From Choristoneura fumiferana (Eukaryota; Arthropoda; Insecta; Lepidoptera; Tortricidae): a stretch of DNA of 64,000 bases. The stretch is from NCBI RefSeq assembly GCF_025370935.1, contig NC_133481.1, positions 7,362,902 through 7,426,901 on the forward strand, given 5' to 3'. Below the pieces are notes generated by a model that ran no database searches, was not told where the DNA came from, and saw only the letters and a program-made list of their open reading frames with translations. Position numbers and translations under genes: made by a program. Positions 43,886-58,800 of this stretch are shown piece after piece. The number at the start of each line of letters is the position of its first letter. Positions within the stretch are counted from its first letter, which is position 1.

Positions 43886-46800
43886 TCATTCAGTCTTTTC
43901 GGGGTTGATGATAGTCGCCGCCGCTTTCTGTTCAAGGGGGACGTCCTTGTCATCCCAGCCCCACACTCCGTGGCTGCCATCGCCTGTCCTCTTGACACGC
44001 TTTTCAACAATATCGGGAGAAACAGACTTCAAATCATAAGCCCAGCCAATCTTTGCCATTGTGTCTATGAACAGCTTGGTAATGTTCAGTGAATAGCCTC
44101 CCAATTCGGCTGTCTTGTAATCCCAGGGGAACACGTGGTGGTAATTATGGAAACCTTCTCCGAACACGACCAGGGAGACTGGTTTGGTCTCGACGGGGTT
44201 GATGTTCTTGTCGTAGGAACGGTGTCCCCACTTGTGGGCCGCGGAGTTGACGAGCCACGTGACGTTAAGAACGTAGCAGTAGCGGAAGATGGCAGCAACG
44301 AAATAGGCGTTCCAAAGGGATTCTCCCCATAGAGTGGGAATGTAAGTGGGCAGGACGAAGCAGATGAGAGGCATCAGAGTCAGGTAGTATCTGAAATGAA
44401 AAAAGATCGTTATTAGCTTGTGTTGGTAGCAGAATTGGCAACCGGTTAATATTATCAAGTACAGTCAAGTGTAAAAATATGAACTTATTCTTAAATAAGT
44501 ATCACAGACTCTTATTCGGACGCAATAAGGCCATAGTAACACATTTCTGAGTGGTTCGAATAGATACTTATTTTTACACTTGACTGTACCTTACTGAGTT
44601 GTTTTTTTTTCTTTAAAATGGTATAAGTAATTTAAAAATTTAATTAAATTTAAAATTATGGCTTTGAACAATGTAAACAGCTTTTTGTTGACTGAACTTT
44701 TTTGACTGTACTTGTATTGTCTTTCTGCCTACATATCCGTAGCGAATTCACAGTCAATGTAATCTGAAATAGTGGTAGAGCCACAGAAGTTACCTACGAT
44801 TTAAAAGATTGGCGAACTGTGCAAATTTGAGTTCTAATTAAAACATAGGTGGCCGACAGAATGTAGGTAAAATAGTTTTAGACTAAAGTACGCCAAAATC
44901 GTATTAAAAATTTAGAAGTTCATTTCTCTTTCGTACATTTCACTGTCATAAGTATAATGTCACCCAATAATGCTCCGGAATGGACTAGTTAGTGACAACA
45001 GCCCAAAAATTCAGCGTTTCTCTGATGGGTGGAGGGAGTCGAAAAATTTGGACCATAATTAACGAAAAATTATAACGAAATATTATAATTATTATCTATC
45101 TATCTTAACTATCTAACCATATTTACGAGAACATAACATAACGAACGACTGTCTTGAAAAAGTTCCCTTGTCACACTTTTTTTATGTATGTAGCCCGTAA
45201 TATGTCCCACTGCTGGGAAAATGCCTCGTCTTTCCTCCGCCACTCTTCTATAATCAACTACCATATTAAATGTAAATATTTGAATTCTATCTTGATGTTT
45301 CTGAACCAAACTTACTTTTTCTGGAATCTCAGCACGGGGTCCGAACAAAGGTCGCTCATGTCAATGGTGTGACCTTTGGCCTTGATCTGCGGATGCTTGC
45401 GCACGAGCAGCCAGCCCACGTGGGAGAAGAAGAAGCCGCGCGTGGCATTGTGCGGGTCTGCGTCCGTTTCGGAGTACTTGTGGTGCATTCTATGGTCCCG
45501 AGCCCAGTCGAGAACGGAGTCCTGGGAAAAAAGCAACAATAAAAAAGTGAATACTATGGGACGCAACTATGACCACTTGCTGGAAAAACTAAAACTATAA
45601 ATTGTTAAACCTGGTTTAAACTCAACAGTTCCATGTATTTTGACACTTCCTATTAAATTGAAATCAGGGGGCGCGACCGTACTATCTTTTTTCAAAGCCA
45701 GTCACTTCAATTTTGGCCCCTTTAACTTTGTTGTGGATAACGCGAGATTTAAAAAATATATAATACACCTAATACAATTATATAATAAAGAGATAAACTT
45801 TGTTTGAGTGTCAGTTTGTATGCAGGGGATAACCTCAAATGAACCAATTCTGCGTCTATGTGGCAGGCAACAGCTGCCAGGTGGCTGGTAGGATAGTACT
45901 TTACGAGTAAGTACTGTAGTTGGCATAGAATGCAATGCAAATTTTCGTTAGCCAATTCAGAGTGAGGAAAGTGTGAGATAAGTATGTCTTGGGATACAAC
46001 ACCTCGCAGTTAGTGCACCATAACCTTTGCCAAACTTGTCATCACTGACATCATCTAAAAAAATTAGGGACGCGAGTTGTTACGTTGCCATGCCACTAGT
46101 ACCTATTTATACTATACAGCTGCACGCCACTGACCATGCCTACATACTGCAACATTCAAGCTAAATCATGCGTTCGTAGGTAGGTACTAAACTTGATCCA
46201 TTGAGCTGGTTTCGATGCAGTTTTTATGTTCACAAATTAACGCAAAGGGCAATGTAGTGTAACGTGTTCGTCCGTTTGCTTCATATTCGCCCGCCAGCAT
46301 TGGGTTGCGAAATGTGTAGTAACATGATTAAATAAAGTTGCAATTATTTCTTTAATACCTTCTTGAAATTATAAACAAGACTAGCTTTTGCCCGCGGCTT
46401 CGCTCGCGTTAAATTTGGAGTAACATACATTTACTTTCTGCGATCCTTTTTTTGTGTTTTGATTAAATTTTCGGAGGATTACATGGAAATACAAATACGG
46501 ACAGATTTTCTTTTAGACAGATGGTGCAAATTTTGTAATACAAAAATCAACCTACATACGTAATTAATTATGATTCTTACCAGCTTCGAAACCCCGCTTC
46601 GTTTGATTGAAAACGTTAAAATTTGAAATAATTTTGAAAATCGGCCTCAAAATTGAAACTTATTTTTATTCTGCGGAAAGTTGCGGGAATTTAGTAAAAT
46701 CCTGAAAAGTGTTTTTAGCTGTTAGTATTACCTACTTGCATGCCAAATTTGAAGTTTCTAATAATTATAGTTACGGAAATAGGGCTATTTCGAAGTGAAA

Positions 46801-49800
46801 ATATAAATTCCATTTATTCCCTATCCCGTGAGAATTTCGAAAAATCCTTTCTTAGTGCGCGTCTACACCTATCAAGGAACATATATTCCAAATTTCAAGT
46901 TTCTAGACCCAGCGGTTTAGGCTGTGCGTTGATCTATAAGTCAGTCAGTCAGTCAGTCAGTTTCTTCTTTTAAATATAGAGATTGATTTAGTGTTATAAA
47001 TAAATATCTGTTGTATTTAGAAACAATTAGAAACAATACTTATACATTGCGTTAAAATAAACCGTACGATAATTTTAACCCACTTTAAGGCCACTGACTA
47101 CTAGTACAATACAAGTGGAAAAATATTTTCATTCAAAGAAAAAAAAGTTTTGTATGGATGTTGGGTCACAAGAAGACTTTTTCTACATACACGACATTTT
47201 TTTATGATATTCAATGTTTTCCATTTGTATCGTATTAGTACCTACTAATCAGTAGCATTATTGTGGGCTTACGTTATTTTCTCATTTAGGTACCTACCTA
47301 CCTACTTTTTAGGGTTCCGTACCCAAAGGGTAAAACCCTAAAACGGGACCCTATTACTAAGACTTCGCTGTCCGTCTGTCACCAGGCTGTATCTCATGAA
47401 CCGTGATAGTTAGACATTTTAAATTTTCACAGATTATGTATAACTGTGGCCGCTATAACAAAATAAATACTAAAAATAGAATAAAATACATATTTTAGGG
47501 GGGCTCATATACAACAAACGTGATTTTTTTGCCGTTATTTTGCTTGATATTAACGGCGTTTATGAAAAGATCGTGGTAGGCCCCTGGTAGTCGCTTGAAA
47601 TATTCACTTAACCACTTAATCACTTTTAAAAAAAAGTAATGAAATTAAAATAAAATAATATTAAAGGGGGCTCCCATAAAAAATGTATAAATAATGGTAC
47701 GGAACCCATCGTGCGCGAGTCCGACTCGCACTTATCCGGTTTTTTCCATGCTATTAACTATGAAGAGCAAAATTAATGGCAAGTAAATATCCGAGTAGAT
47801 ACCTACAGCAGTAACAATAACAGTCTACAAAATTGAGGTAAATATTATAAACTTACTTAATTAACCTATTGTAATTAGGCGCGTGTAAACACTTATCTTT
47901 GTTGTTTTTTTTTATTATTAACCTTACTGATATTTCAGTGTTAATTCCAAAGTTTCCAGAGGTCAGTATGTCTGTGTGATTTTAATACATTTTTTTGGTT
48001 TCATTTTATAAATCAAAGCGTGATAATGCGTGGTATCGAACGCAGAAGCAATGCTTAGGCTAGTTTTACATATAAAAAAAAAACTAGCGTGTGCCGCCAA
48101 ACGCAAGTCTAGAGAAAGTGTTTTACGAAAAAGTACTTAGATATACGAGTATTTAGAGGTTCAGATCAAAAACCCCTATCACTGTAAATTCAATTTCCAA
48201 TCGAATCTTTTCTTTCCTTCATCATCAGCTTACAGCAGTCCACTGCTGGACAAAGGCCTCTTCCATGGCGCGCCACAACACTCTTGTCTTCAGCCCCTCG
48301 CATCCATCCGCCGCCAGCAACCCTCTTAAGTCGTCCGTCCACTGTGCCTCAGGACGCCCTACACTACGTTTTCCCATCCGTGGTTTCCATTCGAGGACTC
48401 GTCTGCTCCACCGTTCATCGGTCCTGCGACAGACGTGGCCAGCCCAACGCCACTTCAGCGAACTAATTCTCTGAGCAACGTCGGTGACTTTCGTTCTTTG
48501 TCGGATAATATGATTTTGGATTTTATCCTTCAATGAAACCCCTAGCACTGCTCTCTCCATAGCTCGCTAAGCGACCTTGAAGTCGTGAATTAGCCCCGCA
48601 TTAGAAACCCAGAGAAGCTTAAAGTTCCATCTTGCAGACTGGCTAAACGGAATTGCATACGTTTTTATAATAAAATAAAAATAAAAAAACCAATAAAACG
48701 GATGCGAAATTCAAATCTATTGTCAAGAAGAAATTAATATCTTAGGCGTATAATAAGATTAATGATTATATCACGGACAGGGACATTTGGAAATAATTCC
48801 GATCCGCATTGGCAATCCCTTACTTCAAATAGCGAATCTACTGTGTTAAAAATGAAGTAATCATTTAATAATATTGTAAATCTGTTTAATATATATATAC
48901 GTATATACACGTAAGTATATGTTTTATTATATATATATATATATATATACCTCGTTGAGTTTCTGGCCGGATTCTCAACAGAGGTTTTTCCGAACCGGTG
49001 CATGGTACATTTTTTTGACATTATAAGTGCTTGTTATTGCCTAAATTGAATAAAGATATTTTGACTTTGACTTTGACTTTGTTAAATATCGTACTTATAA
49101 TCATTTAATTTGTTTTGATTAAAGTCGTGACAAATGATGACAGGTCGAGAGTAATTACAGATAACCGCATGAAAGGCCAGCGCGACCGCGTGGCCGGCAC
49201 ATGTGGACCCAAAACGTGATGCACTCTAAGTGTCTTATTTAAAGTTTATTTTCGTACTTAAACTTTGTAGCGAAGATAATGATATCAAATTAGCACCTGA
49301 AAAATGCGTGCCGTTTGAACCATCGGTATAAATCAACCTTTATACGCCTATTTATTATTTTAGTATACATTAAAATGTAATAAATATATTTGTTATGGGC
49401 CGTAGACCGTGATTTCGACGCTGTTGCACGTATCATCATCAGTGGCGGCGCAGGACCTGGGGAATTTGGCGTGGTCAAGATAAATTTTGCATGGCCCTAT
49501 GATGGTATGTGTAGAATACTTATGGCCGCAGGTGGTCTGGCCTTGAGCTCGTCTCGCTTCGCATCGAGCTCGTCTCCGTCGCCTTGCCTCAAACCACCAT
49601 TCCCTGCCAAATTCTCCCAATGTGACGGGTCTCTTCCTATGTCGCTTTAGCACATCTTTGTACCGCAAGATCTGACCGCCTTGTTTCCGCTTGCTATCTT
49701 GCAGTTCGGAATAAAAGATGCGCTTTGCGACTCTCTCGTCTGGCATACGAAAGACGTGCCCACACCATCGCAACTGCCGCCGCATCAAATAAGCCGCCAA

Positions 49801-52800
49801 CCCCGCGACACCAGCACGCTTTAGGATCTCCGTGTTCCTAACGCGATCGAACCACTTAATACCCGTAATGCCACGGAGGCATTTCAGATGGAACCCATCT
49901 AACAGGCGGATGGGCATTTTCACTAAAACTTGTATATACCTAGCAACAGTATAGTTAAGGAAAAGTTAAATATTGCCAGTTTTGTGACTTTTTACTCCAT
50001 ATTAAATAACTGTGGGGGAAAATCGTCACAAAACTGACAACTTTTAACTTTATGCCGTTGCTAGGTATGTGTTTTAATGAAAATGCCCGGATATTGTTGC
50101 GGTACAGGCACCGTGTCTCCACCCCACCAATTATTAAAAACTGTTAAAATGCACTAATATTGTGTAAGTTATAAGTTTAAAAAATCATGGAATTATACTC
50201 GTACTAGCGTTTACCTGCGGCTTCGCACGCGCAAATCATTAGATACAGCAGTTGAATTGAAATTCCGGGATTTTATTAAATTCTCGTGGGAATTACCTAA
50301 AATTACATCGTGGTTCTCATTGACATTAAATTAAAACACCCATGCCAAATTTCATGACTCTAAACCAAGCGGTTGTTATTTCGCGACTTTATCCATATCC
50401 CGTGGTAATATCGGGTTAAAAGTAGCCTGTGTTATTCCAGATGTCCAGCTATCTACGTACCAAATTTCATGACTGAGTCCAGCGATTATTAGTTCGAGAT
50501 TTTATCCCTATCCCGTGGGAACATCGGGATAAAAAGTAGCTTATGTGTTATTCCAGACGTCCAGCTACCTACATACCAAATTTCATGACTCTAAGCCCAT
50601 TGCAGCGGTTGTTATTTAGAGATTTTATCCCTATCCCGTGGGAATATCGGGATAAAAAGTGTCCTTTGTTTTAATCCAGGTTATAAACTAACTTTTTGCC
50701 AAATTTTATCCAAATCTGTCAAGCCGTTTCAGCGTGAAGAAGTAAGAGACATACTCACTCACTCACTCACAAACTTTCATATTTATGATATATATTATTA
50801 TATATTATATAAGTAGGATGTAACCTTGTACAAAAGTAGATTGGTTGTAATAAATGATCGGCGACTGGTAGCATCTTATGTCAGTTTGACGTTCAACGTA
50901 ATGACTAATATGGATAAGTCTGTGTAATTAAAAATAATAAAAATAGGTAAATAGTAATCATCATAGTCAATTTTTTAGGCATATTTAACACGAAATAATA
51001 TAGTGAACACGCCAGAAATATGAAAGAAAGAAAGAAAGAAAATACATTTATTTAACGCCATAAAAAACAAACATAGGAACAAACATAGAACAAATAAAGA
51101 CATACTTGACGCTAAACAGACGAATATGACGAAATAAACAATTCAGTTATTTCGTTTCACATGTACCTACAATTGATAATGTGTAAAATAATAATAGGAA
51201 CGTCAACGGGACAAGTGCAAGACATGAGTTGACCTAAACACTTTCGTTCGATAATTATAAGTGGCATATACTTCATATAAAAGAAATTTTAAAACCTCGA
51301 TAATAAAACTTGTTAAATAGAATCATATCCATTTAATACTTTCGTCGAAAAATTGCTACCGGTCGCGGTCAACTAGTTATAATTATGTAAAATAGATAAA
51401 AATCTACCAAATGCGTGTAGGGCCACACGTAGTACTAATACGTGAACTAATATGCGGCAAATCAATATTAACTAATAAATAAATAAATAAAACAATATTC
51501 AATATTAAGTTTTGATTCACTATTACGAGTTAACTTGTAAAGTCTACCTACACTACGCTGTAGTTTTCCTATTCAATTTATAAGGTATTACTACCGATTT
51601 TTTCAGATTTATCAAGTCAATGGTTTAGCTTTTACGGAATCACTTGTGTCTAACAAATATTAGCACTTTAATACCCAATATTTTGCAAATGAATGGTCTC
51701 AGCAAATTGGTAATGATTTTGAAAGACCTCACAGTGTCGTAGTTTTTGACATCCTTATTAAGGTTAACACTGCTTCCACCTCTATTATCCAAAAGTTATT
51801 TACTCAGATTTGTTTGTGGCCAAAGAGAATTTTAAATTCAGCTAGCATCATCTGCATTAAGAAAAAACTAGCCCAAGTTTTCCCTTCAGACTTTTCAGGT
51901 TCCTTTCTGATGATTCTTTGGCGTTGATCAAAACTAAGCGGGTTTCGTACGTTTGCTTTTACAAATGCCTTTTAAAAAATAGATGTTGTTACTAACCTGG
52001 AAAGCCATGGTGTTGAACAGCGTAAGCAGTATCCTTAGTGGGAGACGTGCCTTGTATGATTTGTGGGCCCATAACCTGTGAGCTCCAGCTGTGATTCCCA
52101 GTCCAGAGCACAAGTACAGGAAAACAGCTAGAAAAAGTTAAAACAAGTGTCAAATTTACTATGGATGGCTTTAAAAAAAATACTAGTAACAAAATAGATA
52201 ATAAGTACCTACCAATATTTTTGAATTAAAAAAATTGTGGTTAGGTACCTACCTATTCGTCAAGGCCAAATATTGCCAGGCAAATTGTATCTATTTCTTG
52301 TTATCGGGTTGAAGTTTGGTACAGATATAACTAGTTTGCAGGACAGATAGAGTCAACAAAAAGTACACAAAGAAAAAAAATATCAGTAAGTATTTGGAAC
52401 TGACCCTGCTTACTCTGGAATAACTCCAGTATGGAAAGGCAAATGTGCAGGATTTTTAAATTGGTTACGACTGGTTAATATTGGCTGGTTTCAAACTAAA
52501 TAGTATAGAGTGGAACATAAAATCACTTTTTACTCTTTAAAATATTAAATAACTGCTTTCATTTAATTTACTATTTAACAACATTAAGGGGCTGTTTCAC
52601 CTTCCATTGATTAGTGTTAACTGACGTTAAATGTGATGCGTCTCCGTCTATTCGAACAAAAAAAGAGACGGCATCACACCTAACTGTTAAAATAGGTACT
52701 CTATTGTTGTACATAGGTACTGGCTATTTTTATAAGCTTGTAATCAAATTTCTATTTCCTTATATTTAAAACTGACTGACATAATTGTTTATACTTTTAC

Positions 52801-55800
52801 TTCAATACAAAATTCAAATCAAAGCATGTCGTTTCTTTAACAATTTACTACAAAAAACGTTATCAGCACGAAGCTTTTGTTGAAGAATAACTATTTCAAT
52901 TATGAATTAATGTTTTTTGTTATTTGTGAAGTGATTTTATCGAAAAGTGAAAAATATCAGTTCCGAGTTTTCGATATGTGACAGCTGATCTGAGGATACA
53001 ATGGCTCATAGTCGCGGAGATACCAATGGGTAAAGAGGTTCTGTTCTTCCTCACTGCCAACTTTTGTCTAACTAATAGAGACGGATATAGTTCTTGGAAT
53101 TTCTGTTGTATAACTGGCTAATCAAAATGTTTAAATTTCTTATTCTTTACTATACATTGTATTCTATCTGATGTACGTTTGTCACTTCAATAAACAAAGT
53201 CAAATACAACATTCGTTATCAGCACGAAACTCTATATTTAACTGAGTATTACTTATAAAAGCTATATATTCTTTATAAAAAGTGAATCTACTAGTTTTTT
53301 TCCAGTATGTGCGTTTATAAATTATGAAAATCTGTGAAAATTTTCAATAGTTCACGAAGATTTTCATACTATTTTTTTGTGACATAAAACAGCTGTGCGT
53401 ATAAATATGGCAAATAATTCGATTTCTGCCATAAAACCCACTCATAAACAGAGACGGTTATTCCGTATGGAAATTCAAAATGCGTATGTACCTTATGCAT
53501 GAAGAGTTATGGGAGACGATTTTCGGATATTCTGATGATAGTAAAATTCCTACTGAAGTAAAAATCACGTAACGATCAGAAGGCGTTATCGAAAATATGT
53601 CTCACTTTAGATGGGTATGGCAATAACTCATGTAAGGTCATGCAAAACAGCCAAGGAAGCTTGGGATGCTCTTTCGTCCGCTTACGAGGACAAAGGTTTA
53701 GGGCGACGTATAAGCCTCGAACGGAAACTGTACAGGTACTGTCTTGATGATTTTGATTCCAATATAGAGATGTACATAAATGCTGTCATGTCAACTGTGC
53801 AAGATTTTAGCCGACATTGGCAAATTATGGAAGATGCTTCAATTAGCTGCGATTCTTCTTGGAGGTTTAAGTCCTCAATATGCACCTTTAGTAATGGCTT
53901 TGGAAAATCCAACATAGACATTACAGTGGATTTAATTAGACCAAATTATTGAATGAATTGAATAAACCAGCTATAGATAACCCAGATACTGCTCTTCGTA
54001 CACGAATGAACCAGAACAAACCTTCTACATCCAAACCGAAGAAAACCTTTGTGTTTACGACTGCATGGAGCCAGGACATAAGCGTCCAGATTGTCCCCAT
54101 AAAAAGGACAAGAAGAAGAGACCGTAAATCACAAAAATTCTCTATGTGCACTGAATGTCAATGACGGATTAGAGCGTGATAAATGGTTTATTGATCTGGA
54201 GCTTCAGCACACATGACGTCACGAGCGGATTGGATGAATAATGTGAGAAGTTCGTCTATTGGACTGTAACCATTGCAAATGGAGATGTACTGCCCAGTAA
54301 AGGCATTGGAGATATTTCTATTAGCACTTGCGGTCATATAAAAGAAGATTACTGATGTAGTTCATGTACCGAAACTTGAATTCTAATCTTATTCAGTAAA
54401 GAAGGCAGTAGATAAAGGTTTTAACGTAGTTTTTGATAGAACTGGTTGTAATTTTTATGATTCTGATGCTTTTTTCTTGTACAGGTGATGTAATTTTACA
54501 TGGTTCTATATGTGGTGGACTGTATTCTTTAGACTGTACGGTCAACCCAATTACTCAATTATCTGCTTTTGAGACCCACTCTGATGTTTCTAGCTTCAAG
54601 CTCTGGCATAGACGACTAGGTCATTTATGTCGCATCGGAATGGATCAACTGAGGAAGGGACACGCAGTGGGCGTGGACTACTCAGAAGTCGATAAGGAAC
54701 CATGTATCCCCTGCATTGAAGGTAAGCAGAATAGGAAACCCTTTAAGAAAGTTTCACATAAAAGATCAACTTCTGTTCTGGAACTTATTCATTCAGATAT
54801 TTGTGGACCCTTGCCTGAAACTTCATTTCAAGGCAATAAGTATATTTTATTTTTTATAGATGATTTTTCTCGTATGACTTTTGTATTCTTTATTCCTTCA
54901 AAAGCGGAAGTAAAGAACAAGTTTCGTATTTTCCAGTCCACAGTAGAGCGGGAAACAGGAGCAAAGATTAAGATATTGAAGAGTGATAATGGAAAAGAAT
55001 ATGTTAATGCTGAATTTTCGAGATATTTACAAAATGAAGGAATTCAACACCAAACAACAGTTCCCTACAGTTCTCAGCAAAAATTCTATTGCAGAAAGAA
55101 CAAATCGCTCAATTTTGGAGAAAGTAAGATCAATGCTTTCTGATAGTTCCCTTTCTCCGGCTTATTGGCAAGATGCTGCAGAGATGGCTGTATATCTTAA
55201 AAATAGGTCTCCTCACCGTGCTCTCAATGGGAAGACGGCGTACGAGAAATGGTATGATAAAATACCAAATCTTTCTCATCTGCGTGTTTTTGGATGCAGA
55301 GCATTCATCCATGTCCCTGAATGTAATCGGAAGAAATTGGACATGAAAGCATCCGAGCATATTTTCGTTGGATATTCAGAAGATCCAAGAAGTTATTATT
55401 TCAGAGATATTAGATATCCCAGAAGACTTGTGAAAAGCAGAGATGTTACTTTCTTTGAATGTGATTTTCAAGATTTGAAAGTAAAGACAACTTGTAAGTC
55501 TGATAATGATTTAACTGAATCAGCAGTTGTACCTCTATTGCTTAGTTCGCAAGTAAACTCGTCAAATAGTTCAGATAGTCGAACACCTGTCACAAGCGCT
55601 GTCATCGAAAATGAACAGATTCAACCTGATATTTTAGATATTATATCAGAAGATGTTCAGTCTGATATTAATGTCGTGGAACAGTGGCATAACGCTGTTA
55701 CTCCAAATGTGTCAGTTCAACCTGTTATTGCATCTTCATCAGAAGAAACTGAATCTAATACTGATTTTGTAGAACCAAGGTACAATTTGAGACCCAGAAA

Positions 55801-58800
55801 CCTAATTCTGCTGCCAATTGTGTATGCATGCAAACTTCATCCCCTCAGCTGATGGATGAACCTACAACTTATACACAGGCTGTGAACGCAGAAGATAGTG
55901 ATAAATGGTATCAGCTATGCAAGATGAATATCAGTCACTGCTTGAGAAACAAACTTGGGTTCTCGTTGATAGACCAGATAAGAAAGTCATACCTTGCAAA
56001 TGGATCTACAAGCTGAAGAAAAATGCGCATGGTGACGTAATTAAATATAAAGCCAGACTTGTCGCGAAAGGATTTAATCAAGTTTATGGTATTGACTACT
56101 TGGAAACTTTCTCTCCAGTCGTCCGAAATTCTTCTTTACGCATGTTGTTCGCATTGGCTGCGGAAGAGGGAATGAAAATGCACCATTTAGACGTTGATAC
56201 GGCATTTTTAAACGGAATTTTGGAGGAAGAAGTGTATATGAGTCAGCCGGAAGGATTTATAAAACCTGGTCAAGAAGATAAAGTATGTTTACTGAAACGA
56301 TCGCTTTATGGCCTCAAACAGGCTTCACGAGCATGGTATAAAAAGTTGACCGAAATTTTACAATGCATAGGTTTTAACCAAACTCCTTCGGAAGCATGTA
56401 TTTATACCAAAAAGTTTGGTAACGAGTTAATAATACTCGCTTTCCATGTCGATGACATTGTCATTTTGTACAAAGAAAATAAAACGCTAAATACTGTCAT
56501 ATCTGACTTGCGGAATCATTTTAGTTTGAAAGTGATTGGCAAACTTAGTTATTACTTAGGTTTAAATATACATTACAAACCTAATGAGATTAAATATCTC
56601 AAGAAAGTTACATTCGTGATTTGCTACAAAAGTTTCACATGATGGACTGTAAGAGCGTTCCTACGCCGTTGGAAACTAAAAAGTTTCTGCCGAGTGAGAA
56701 GAATGTAAGTGAATCTTCATTATCCTATCCGTATCAGCAATTGATAGGCTCACTCAATTTTCTGGCCGTTAATACTCGTCCAGACATTGCTTTTGCTACA
56801 TCATATTTGAGTCAATTCAATACTAAATATGATAAAAGTCATTGGAAGGCGGCAAAACGTGTATTACAATATTTGAAAGGCACTATGGATTTGGGCATTA
56901 CTTACAGGAAAGACGGTGGATGTTTAATTGGCTACGCGGATGCAGATTGGGCCAATTGTCCTATGGATCGTCGTTCATACACCGGATTCTATTTTTCTAT
57001 GGCCGGGGGAGCCATTTCATGGGAAAGTAAGAAGCAAACCACCATTGCCCTGTCGTCCAGCGAAGCGGAATATATGAGTTTGTCCAGTGCGGGTAGAGAG
57101 GCTGAATTTCTGAGGCGATTGATGTGTGAACTTACTGGTATGTCAAACTGTTATTACTATTTATAATGATTCACAGTCTGCCAGAAGTTGGCATTGAATC
57201 CGGTTCACCACAACAGAACCAAGCATATAGACACAAGATTTCATTATATACGAGATTTATTATCGAACAATATTGTTAATGTCGTATATATCAATACTTT
57301 GGAGATGTGGGCTGATGTACTAACTAAGCCGTTGGCTCGTATCAAGCATCAGAATTGTATAAAAGGAATAGGTTTATGTTATAATCTTGTTTTGATTACG
57401 GGGAGTATGTTGTATAACTGGCTAATCAAAATGTTTAAATTTCTTATTCTTTACTATACATTGTATTCTATCTGATGTACGTGTCACTTCAATAAACAAA
57501 GTCAAATACAACAAATTCAAAATGCGAAACTATTTGATGCATGAGGATTTGTGGGAATATAGAAGGGTATCCTGAAGGCCATAATATATCTGCAGATACT
57601 ATGTCAAAAATTGATAAAAAGGCCTGACGAAGATATGCCTCACACTTGAAGGTTCGGCTATAACGCAAGTAAGAAGTGCTAAAACAGCGTCGGAAGCCTG
57701 GACTGCATTACAGAATGCATACGAGGATAAAGGTATGGGCCGTCGCCTTTATTTAGAACGAAGACTTTATAGACTTTGCTTGTCAGATTTCCCTAATATA
57801 GAGTCATATGTCAATGCAGTGATGACAACTGTGCATGATTTATCTGACATAGGGAAAACTATTGAAGATTCGTCTGTTGCTGCTATTTTACTCGGAGGAC
57901 TTACATTCAGGTTTGATCCCTTGATTATGGCACTTGAGAATAGCAACCAGAACGTGACTACAGAGTTAGTTAAGTCTAAACTTCTCAACGAAGTGTCGAA
58001 AAGCGAAGATTCGACCAACTTGATTCTGCTCTACGTTCGCAAGATGTCAAGCCCAAAAAAGTTAAGAAACCTATTGTTTGTTATGATTGTAACGAACCTG
58101 GTCATAAGCGCCCAATTGTCCTTTAAGGAAGATAAAGAAGAAGGCACAGGAAGCGGCTTCAGTGGTAGCTCTTGGTACCAGTGCTAATGCCTGTGAAGAC
58201 TACTGGACTATAGACTCAGGAGCGACCCGGCATATGACATCGAGATTGGAATGGTTCGAAAATTTAAGATCACCAGAATCTAGTACAAAGGTTACTATTG
58301 CAGATGGTACCAAGATAGACAGCGGCGGTATTGGTGATATATCAATCCACTCTGGTTCTTCTACTGTTAATAAATAAAAAGATGCAATTTATGTACCTTC
58401 TTTAAATAGTAATTTGATATCTGTTTATAAGGCTGTAGAAAAAGGTTATAGTGTACTTTTTGATAAAAATGGTTGTAATTTCTATAATTCTGATACCTTT
58501 TCTTTTGTAGGTGACTCTATTCTTCACGGTTCGCCCTATAGAGGTCTGTACAAATTAGACTGTACTGTCAATATGCCTCGCGATGTAGCCTGTGATGTGC
58601 ACTCTGACTCCGCTACTAGGTACCAGTTATGGCACAAGCGTTTGGTCATCTGTGTCGCATCGGTATGAACCATTTAAGAGATAGTCATGTAGGTGTAGAG
58701 TTTACAGAATTGACAAAGAGAGTTGCGTAGCCTGTATCGAAGGTAAGCAAGCTCGCAAACCGTTTAAGAAAATAGCCTATAAACCAGCTACGTCTTTGCT

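Larger units (their letters stand above)
53104..57513 (+). mobile_element. Inner Ty1/copia retrotransposon, nested in the outer gag
   Basis: LTRs 53104-53211 and 57408-57513 (TGTTGTATAACTGG ... CAAATACAACA). The flanking 5 bp are ATTTC on the left and AATTC on the right, a one-mismatch duplication. Removing the element makes the outer gag sequence continuous at the codon level. Length 4410 bp. It is a relative, not a copy, of the outer element. Confidence 0.92.

Noticed and set aside
44086..44332. Other frames over the desaturase last exon
   Set aside because: Shadows of the real coding exon.
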